In this document: piece after piece, positions 8,643 through 12,214 of the stretch
Layout of the letters: each line of letters starts with the position of its first letter
Numbering within the stretch: position 1 is the stretch's first letter
DNA from: JAADHY01 sp964428935
GTDB taxonomy: Bacteria > Planctomycetota > Planctomycetia > Planctomycetales > Planctomycetaceae
Assembly: GCA_964428935.1 (NCBI GenBank)
Contig: CAYSAG010000149.1
Location: 1 to 12,214 of the forward strand
Direction of reading: 5' to 3'
Length of the DNA: 12,214 nt
Program-made: the position numbers and the translations under genes
The notes under the pieces: generated by a model
Seen by the model: the letters and a program-made list of their open reading frames with translations, nothing else
Database searches by the model: none
What the model was told of the DNA's origin: nothing

Positions 8643-8654
8643 CGCGACGTCGCG
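8643..8654. repeat. Perfect 12-bp palindrome, possible operator
   Basis: CGCGACGTCGCG reads the same on both strands and lies between the two candidate divergent promoters, about a dozen bases upstream of the permease-facing -35 box. A 12-base palindrome is not very rare in 400 bases of GC-rich DNA, so an operator role is only a suggestion. Confidence 0.25.
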
Positions 8655-8745
8655 TCCCCGGCGAACTCGACGCTCGGGCCAGAGGCCGGTTCTTTTCCGC
8701 GTAGCCCGCCCGCGTGGCCACCGGTCCCGCCCGGCCTTGCAGTGC

Positions 8746-8774
8746 TTGCGACGATTTCGGACGAACGGTAGCAT
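8746..8774 (+). promoter_or_regulatory. Candidate sigma70-type promoter of the transketolase genes
   Basis: TTGCGA (8746-8751) and TAGCAT (8769-8774) are 17 bases apart, each matching the sigma70 consensus at four of six positions. Transcription would begin near 8781, giving a leader of about 120 bases before the ATG at 8901. The element resembles the one upstream of the TPR gene: 21 of 32 bases are identical when aligned without gaps. Confidence 0.35.
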
Positions 8775-8890
8775 AGGCAGCCAACCGGGCCGGGGCGGGA
8801 GCGAGGGAGGGGAACGACCCCCGTCGCGGCGGAGGGACGCTCGGAACTCCAGTGGCAGCCTGTGTGTCGGGCTTTTTGTGCGCAGAAGAG

Positions 8891-8898
8891 AAAGGGAG
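8891..8898 (+). promoter_or_regulatory. Ribosome-binding site choosing the transketolase N-half start
   Basis: AAAGGGAG ends two bases before the ATG at 8901; its AAAGG core gives a five-base spacing. This favours the ATG over an in-frame GTG at 8862, which would add 13 residues that do not look like family sequence. Confidence 0.65.
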
Positions 8899-8900
8899 CC

Positions 8901-9740
8901 ATGTCGACACCAGTTGAACTTTCCGTGGAGCAACTGAAGGAGAAAGCGAAAGTGCTGCGCCGGCACATTGTTCGAATGACGACGAAGGCCGGCAGCGGCC
9001 ACCCGTCCAGCAGCCTGTCGGGCGTTGAGGTGGTGACGGCGTTGTACTTCGGCGGCCTGCTGCGGCACGACCCGAAGAACCCCACGTGGCCTCAGCGGGA
9101 CCGGTTCATCCTGAGCAAGGGGCACGCGGTCCCGGTCTTGTACGCGGCACTGGCCGAATCGGGTTACTTCCCGGTGGACGACCTGATGACCCTGCGCGAG
9201 CTGGGCAGTCCACTGGAAGGACACCCCAACATGAAGCGGCTGCCCGGCATCGAGGCCTCGACCGGCTCGCTCGGTCAAGGTTTGTCCATTGGAATCGGAC
9301 ACGCCTTGGCCGCTCGACTGGACGGCTACGACTACCACGTCTTTGTCATGCTGGGCGACGGCGAGCTGGGGGAAGGACAGGTCTGGGAAGCCTTTGCGGC
9401 GGCCGCCAAGTACCGACTGGCGAACCTGACGGCGGTCATCGACCGAAACGGGTTCCAACAGACCGGGGCGACGGTCGAGGTCCTGGACCTGACGCCCCTG
9501 GAGAACAAGATCGAAGCGTTCGGCTGGCACGTGCAAAGCATCAACGGAAACGACATGGACGAGGTGCTGGCCGCGCTGAAAACGGCCAAGAGCGTGTCGG
9601 ACCGTCCGACGGCCATTGTGTCGAACACCAAGAAAGGGTTCGGCATTTTGCCGGTGCTGGAAGAGCTGGGGGACGTGAACTTCCACGGCAAGCCGTTGCC
9701 GCCCGAGGCTGCCGAGAAAGCGTTGGCCATGCTGAACTGA
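8901..9740 (+). CDS. tkt: Transketolase, N-terminal half (thiamine-diphosphate binding subunit)
   Basis: A 279-residue protein covering the pyrophosphate-binding domain of transketolase, the usual length for the N-terminal subunit of split enzymes. Motifs seen: SGHPSS (32-37), the first conserved histidine region; SKGHAVP (72-78); STGSLGQG (120-127); and GDGELGEGQVWEA (152-164) followed by DRN (181-183). D153 and N183 are the expected Mg2+-thiamine-diphosphate ligands. With the protein encoded just downstream it should form the enzyme that transfers two-carbon ketol units between sugar phosphates (xylulose 5-phosphate to ribose 5-phosphate or erythrose 4-phosphate) in the cytoplasmic pentose phosphate pathway. 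Split transketolases also occur in specialised sugar pathways such as apulose or sulfoquinovose breakdown, but no companion genes for those are present. It ends in TGA 111 bases before the second half. Confidence 0.95.
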   Translation: MSTPVELSVEQLKEKAKVLRRHIVRMTTKAGSGHPSSSLSGVEVVTALYFGGLLRHDPKNPTWPQRDRFILSKGHAVPVLYAALAESGYFPVDDLMTLRELGSPLEGHPNMKRLPGIEASTGSLGQGLSIGIGHALAARLDGYDYHVFVMLGDGELGEGQVWEAFAAAAKYRLANLTAVIDRNGFQQTGATVEVLDLTPLENKIEAFGWHVQSINGNDMDEVLAALKTAKSVSDRPTAIVSNTKKGFGILPVLEELGDVNFHGKPLPPEAAEKALAMLN

Positions 9741-9786
9741 CCGGCTGGCTCCGCCCAGTCGTGTCGTCCGACGTGGCGGGACGGGG

Positions 9787-9810
9787 CTGCTGTCGAAAGG
9801 ACGACGGCAG
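9787..9810 (+). promoter_or_regulatory. Hairpin between the transketolase halves
   Basis: CTGCTGTCG (9787-9795) pairs with CGACGGCAG (9802-9810) over nine base pairs including one G-U, with loop AAAGGA. No U-tract follows, so it is not an intrinsic terminator. It lies about 40 bases before the second start codon and could affect mRNA stability, processing or the ratio of the two subunits. The role is inferred; the pairing is read directly. Confidence 0.4.
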
Positions 9811-9835
9811 ACGAAAGGGTCTCGGACTTTCATCC

Positions 9836-9840
9836 AGGAG
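9836..9840 (+). promoter_or_regulatory. Ribosome-binding site of the transketolase C-half
   Basis: AGGAG lies 11 bases before the ATG at 9852. This is slightly long spacing, but it is the best match nearby and gives the second gene its own initiation site. Confidence 0.55.
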
Positions 9841-9851
9841 CAGAGCGGACA

Positions 9852-10814
9852 ATGAAGCTGGGACAGATTAGTGGCCTTCAAGTGGGCAAGGCGACGCGGG
9901 ACGCGTTTGGAGCGGCGTTGGCCGAGCTGGGGGAGAAGTACCCGGAGGTGGTCGTGGTCGACGCGGACGTGGGCAATTCGACCCGCACCGAAAAGTTCGC
10001 CCAGAAATTTCCGGACCGGGCCTTCAACGTCGGCATTGCCGAGAGCAACATGGTCGGCATTGCCGGCGGACTGGCAGCCAGCGGCAAGACGCCCGTCGTG
10101 GCCAGTTTCGCTTGTTTCCTGTTGTGCAACGCGTACGACCAGATTCGAATGTCGGTGGCGTTTCCCGAGCTGAACGTGAAACTGGTTGGGTCGCACGCCG
10201 GCATTTCGATTGGCGAGGACGGGCCGTCGCAAATGGGAATCGAGGACGTGGCGTTGGCCTGTTCGTTTCCGGGCATGACGGTCATTGTTCCGGCCGACGC
10301 GCCGTCGACGGCCAAGGCGACCGAGGCCATGTTGCAGCATAAGGGGCCGACGTACCTGCGTCTGGGACGTCCCGGCGTGCCGGTCGTCTACACCGACGGT
10401 TGCGACTTCCAAATCGGCAAGGCCATTCGGGTTCGCGACGGTCGAGACGTCACCGTCGTCGCCAACGGACTCATGGTGGCCGCGGCGTTGGACGCGGCCA
10501 AGCTGTTGGAAGACGAAGGCGTTTCCGTCCGCGTGTTGGACATGCACACGGTCAAGCCGGTGGACGAGGAAGCCCTTCGTCGGGCGGCGGAAGAGACGGG
10601 AGCGATTGTCGTGGCGGAAGAGCACGCTCCGTTCGGCGGGCTGGGCTCGGTGGTCGCCATGGCTGCCGCCAGAGTGGCTCCCGTGCCAATGGAGTTCGTC
10701 AACCTGGGCGACCGCTACGCGGAGAGCGGCGACCCGGACGGGCTGTTGGAAAAGTACGGCTTGACCGGGTACGCAGTGGCCGACGCCGTTCGACAAGTCT
10801 TGAAGCGGAAGTGA
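9852..10814 (+). CDS. tkt: Transketolase, C-terminal half (pyrimidine-binding and C-terminal domains)
   Basis: A 320-residue protein with the pyrimidine-binding domain (about residues 10-180) and the C-terminal transketolase domain (about 190-315), normal for a split C-terminal subunit. E64 in NVGIAESNM (58-66) is the conserved glutamate that activates the thiamine ring. SHAGISIGEDGPSQMG (114-129) is the substrate-channel motif: H115 and D123 are kept, but position 127 is glutamine where yeast and E. coli enzymes have histidine. Human transketolase also has Gln there, so this does not imply inactivity. R170 and R173 (YLRLGRP) fall where family members bind substrate phosphate. The C-terminal domain contains VRVLDMHTVKPVDEEAL and an EEHAPFGGLG turn. 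It works with the upstream subunit and is probably co-transcribed with it, ending at the terminator just after its stop codon. Confidence 0.95.
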   Translation: MKLGQISGLQVGKATRDAFGAALAELGEKYPEVVVVDADVGNSTRTEKFAQKFPDRAFNVGIAESNMVGIAGGLAASGKTPVVASFACFLLCNAYDQIRMSVAFPELNVKLVGSHAGISIGEDGPSQMGIEDVALACSFPGMTVIVPADAPSTAKATEAMLQHKGPTYLRLGRPGVPVVYTDGCDFQIGKAIRVRDGRDVTVVANGLMVAAALDAAKLLEDEGVSVRVLDMHTVKPVDEEALRRAAEETGAIVVAEEHAPFGGLGSVVAMAAARVAPVPMEFVNLGDRYAESGDPDGLLEKYGLTGYAVADAVRQVLKRK

Positions 10815-10833
10815 GAGCGGGCGTGGCGAGAAA

Positions 10834-10864
10834 GGCGGACAGGCGGGCTGTCCGCCGTTTTTTT
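10834..10864 (+). terminator. Intrinsic terminator of the transketolase operon
   Basis: GGCGGACAG (10834-10842) and CTGTCCGCC (10848-10856) form a perfect nine-base-pair stem with loop GCGGG. It is followed by G and seven T (10858-10864), 20 bases after the transketolase stop codon. This is a textbook Rho-independent terminator. Confidence 0.93.
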
Positions 10865-10893
10865 CGCCGCTGGGGCAAGAAACGTGTTTCGGG

Positions 10894-11865
10894 TTGGCGT
10901 CTGTGGTTGAATTTCGTCATTTCCGGAATTCCGACCCGCCCGACTTGGTCCGGCTTTGGCACGAGTGCGGACTGGGCCGTGGGGCCGCGAAGGGCGTTTC
11001 GTGCGACGCCTTCGACCACGTGGTCCTCGCGCAGCCCTACTTCGACCCACGCGGCCTGATTCTGGCTTTCGAGGAAGGTCGGTGTGTGGGCTTCGTCCAC
11101 GCGGGCTTCGCGGGAAACGCCGAGGGCTCCGACCTCGACCGCTCCACGGGCGTGGTGCTGGTCATTCTGGTCGAACCGGACTTTCGGCGACGCGGGCTGG
11201 GCCGTCAGTTGTTGCAACGAGCCGAGGCGTACTTGCGAGACCACGGCGTCACCCGAATTTACGCGGGACCGTGCACGTTCTGCCGGACCGACAGTTTCTA
11301 CGTGGGCTTGTACGGCGGCCCGGCGCCGTGCGGGTTCTTGCGTTCGGACCCGGTGGCCGAGCCGTTCTTTTTGGCTTGTGGCTACGAGCCGCACTTGCGG
11401 GTCGGCGTGTGGCAGGTCGAGCTGAGCAGCTACCGCGAGCCGGTTTCGTACCGCTTGCGGCTGGTCCGACGGTCCACGCGGGTCGTCACCGCCGACTGGC
11501 CGTCGAACCGGACGTGGTGGTGGACCACGCGGTTCGGTCGGCTCACCACGTTGCAGTTCTCGCTCTTGCCCAAGAAGGAAGACCGCTTGCTGGCCGAAGC
11601 CACCGTCGTCGAAATGGACTTGTTCTCCGACACCGTCGCGCAGCCGGCCATCGGCGTGGTGGACGTGTTTGTTCCAGAGCCCGAACGGCGGAAAGGGTAC
11701 GCGCAGGCCTTGCTGGCCGAAATTCTGCGCCGGTTGAAAGAGCTCAACGCGAGCCTGGTCGAAATTCACGTGCCCGAGAGCAACGCACCCATGATGGGTC
11801 TGGTTCAGTCTTTGCGGTTCACGCAGGTCGACGAGGGCGTGGTGTACCGAAAAGTGACCAACTGA
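10894..11865 (+). CDS. Tandem-GNAT N-acetyltransferase family protein
   Basis: A 323-residue protein (counted from TTG at 10894) with two GNAT folds in tandem. The first (about residues 5-165) has the acetyl-CoA pyrophosphate loop R98-R-R-G101-L-G103 after strand VVLVILVEPDF. The second (about 195-320) has R265-R-K-G268-Y-A270 after VVDVFVPEPE, followed by an amphipathic helix and SNAPMMGLVQSLRF, the usual late GNAT segment. Both keep the R/Q-x-x-G-x-G/A signature, so both may bind acetyl-CoA. C127-x-x-C130 lies in the first domain, near SFYVGLYGG. Actinobacterial mycothiol synthase has a similar two-domain plan, but there is no other reason for that name, and the acceptor is unknown. The start is uncertain: TTG 10894 or GTG 10903 in frame, neither with a good ribosome-binding site. 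It follows the terminator by 29 bases, so the gene must use a promoter inside that spacer or depend on readthrough. Confidence 0.85.
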   Translation: MASVVEFRHFRNSDPPDLVRLWHECGLGRGAAKGVSCDAFDHVVLAQPYFDPRGLILAFEEGRCVGFVHAGFAGNAEGSDLDRSTGVVLVILVEPDFRRRGLGRQLLQRAEAYLRDHGVTRIYAGPCTFCRTDSFYVGLYGGPAPCGFLRSDPVAEPFFLACGYEPHLRVGVWQVELSSYREPVSYRLRLVRRSTRVVTADWPSNRTWWWTTRFGRLTTLQFSLLPKKEDRLLAEATVVEMDLFSDTVAQPAIGVVDVFVPEPERRKGYAQALLAEILRRLKELNASLVEIHVPESNAPMMGLVQSLRFTQVDEGVVYRKVTN

Positions 11866-12021
11866 GGCTCGCGGCCGGAAGCCCAAATTTCCTCGCTTGC
11901 TTGCAACCGGAAGCCGTCAACGGCAAAAAGGAAGGGCAACCACGAAGCTCCACCCACCCATCCGGCTCGCACTGCGCGCTGCACTGTTGGTTTGGTGGTC
12001 CGGGGCTGGGCGACCGCGTTC

Positions 12022-12035
12022 GCAGCGTGCGCTGC
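12022..12035. repeat. Short inverted repeat upstream of the last gene
   Basis: GCAGCG-TG-CGCTGC, two six-base arms around two bases, about 90 bases before the ATG at 12127. It may be an operator half-site pair or chance. The 261-base gap around it (11866-12126) shows no gene and no clear terminator for the acetyltransferase gene. Confidence 0.2.
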
Positions 12036-12112
12036 AAGCGAGCGCCGGTTGTTGTCGCCCGAAGGACCTGCCAGTCGAAGGCAAACTGAGTTTGGACTGA
12101 AGGACTTTCTAC

Positions 12113-12120
12113 GAGGGGGA
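12113..12120 (+). promoter_or_regulatory. Ribosome-binding site of the right-edge gene
   Basis: Purine-rich GAGGGGGA ends six bases before the ATG at 12127 and supports that start. Confidence 0.6.
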
Positions 12121-12126
12121 AGAGTC

Positions 12127-12214
12127 ATGACCGAGCGACCGACTTCCAGTCCGCGACCGCAGTCCGACGCAGCGGCCGGTGACGGGCCGAGCCGTTCCGG
12201 GTTTGAACGCCTGG
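12127..12214 (+). CDS. N-terminus of an unidentified protein, cut by window edge
   Basis: ATG at 12127 opens a frame that runs to the right edge without a stop: 29 codons plus one base. The start is supported by a good ribosome-binding site. The visible residues (MTERPTSSPRPQSDAAAGDG, then PSRSGFERL) are rich in Pro, Ser, Ala and charged residues and look disordered, with no signal peptide or membrane segment. No family can be named from so short a piece. It is on the same strand as the acetyltransferase gene but 261 bases away, so it is probably a separate unit. Confidence 0.6.
   Translation, partial: MTERPTSSPRPQSDAAAGDGPSRSGFERL

Larger units (their letters stand above)
8485..8900. other. 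Divergent intergenic regulatory region
   Basis: These 416 bases separate two divergently transcribed units. They contain no credible gene: open frames here are antisense or upstream continuations of the flanking genes. The interval holds candidate promoters facing the permease (8602-8630) and transketolase (8746-8774), a 12-bp palindrome between them, and both ribosome-binding sites. Confidence 0.6.

Noticed and set aside
8862..8900. GTG start giving 13 extra residues to the transketolase N-half
   Set aside because: The ATG at 8901 has an adjacent purine-rich ribosome site and begins where family members begin.
8526..10796. A 756-codon minus-strand open frame opposite the transketolase genes
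   Set aside because: It is the in-register shadow of both halves and runs across their intergenic regions. The plus strand encodes unmistakable transketolase motifs.
10699..11886. A 395-codon minus-strand frame opposite the acetyltransferase gene, and a 377-codon plus frame at 10956-12089
   Set aside because: Both are shadows in GC-rich DNA. Only the 10894-11865 frame shows two GNAT signatures and sensible hydrophobic patterning.
11892..12051. Long-range complementary pieces (CTCGCTTGC with GCAAGCGAG, and CAACCGG with CCGGTTG) in the gap before the last gene
   Set aside because: The two pairings cross rather than nest and lie about 140 bases apart. Short matches like these are expected by chance in GC-rich DNA, and no riboswitch or RNA family was recognised.

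Overview
This GC-rich window (about two-thirds G+C by eye) comes from a bacterial chromosome. It fits a planctomycete best: a very large exported tetratricopeptide-repeat protein, a transketolase split into two adjacent genes, a tandem-GNAT acetyltransferase and mostly short single-gene transcription units. The phylum is an inference from gene content and style. No rRNA, tRNA, CRISPR array, insertion sequence or phage gene is visible, and the window looks like ordinary chromosomal backbone.

Layout. Positions 1-6593 (minus strand) hold one uninterrupted gene for a secreted protein of at least 2197 residues, made mostly of TPR-like helical repeats; its C-terminus lies beyond the left edge. Positions 6594-7098 are non-coding. 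They carry the TPR gene's ribosome-binding site, a candidate promoter, and a strong stem-loop with a T-rich tail that should end the transcript of the gene to its right. Positions 7099-8484 (minus) encode an NCS1-family (CodB-like) nucleobase permease. Positions 8485-8900 form a divergent regulatory region with candidate promoters in both directions and a perfect 12-bp palindrome. Positions 8901-9740 and 9852-10814 (plus) encode the N- and C-terminal halves of transketolase, separated by 111 bases that contain a stable hairpin. A clear intrinsic terminator follows at 10834-10864. Positions 10894-11865 (plus) encode a protein with two GNAT acetyltransferase domains, starting just past that terminator with no good ribosome-binding site. 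After a 261-base gap, a further plus-strand gene begins at 12127 and runs off the right edge.

How the genes fit together. Only the two transketolase genes clearly act together, forming one thiamine-diphosphate enzyme of the non-oxidative pentose phosphate pathway. The permease could supply nucleobases and the large TPR protein probably acts outside the cytoplasmic membrane, but nothing links either to its neighbours, and terminators separate the units. I found no convincing sign of a new multigene system. The points most worth a second look are a roughly tenfold shortage of GATC against same-composition GTAC, a promoter-like block shared by the TPR and transketolase genes, the hairpin between the transketolase halves, and the size and non-repeat inserts of the TPR protein.
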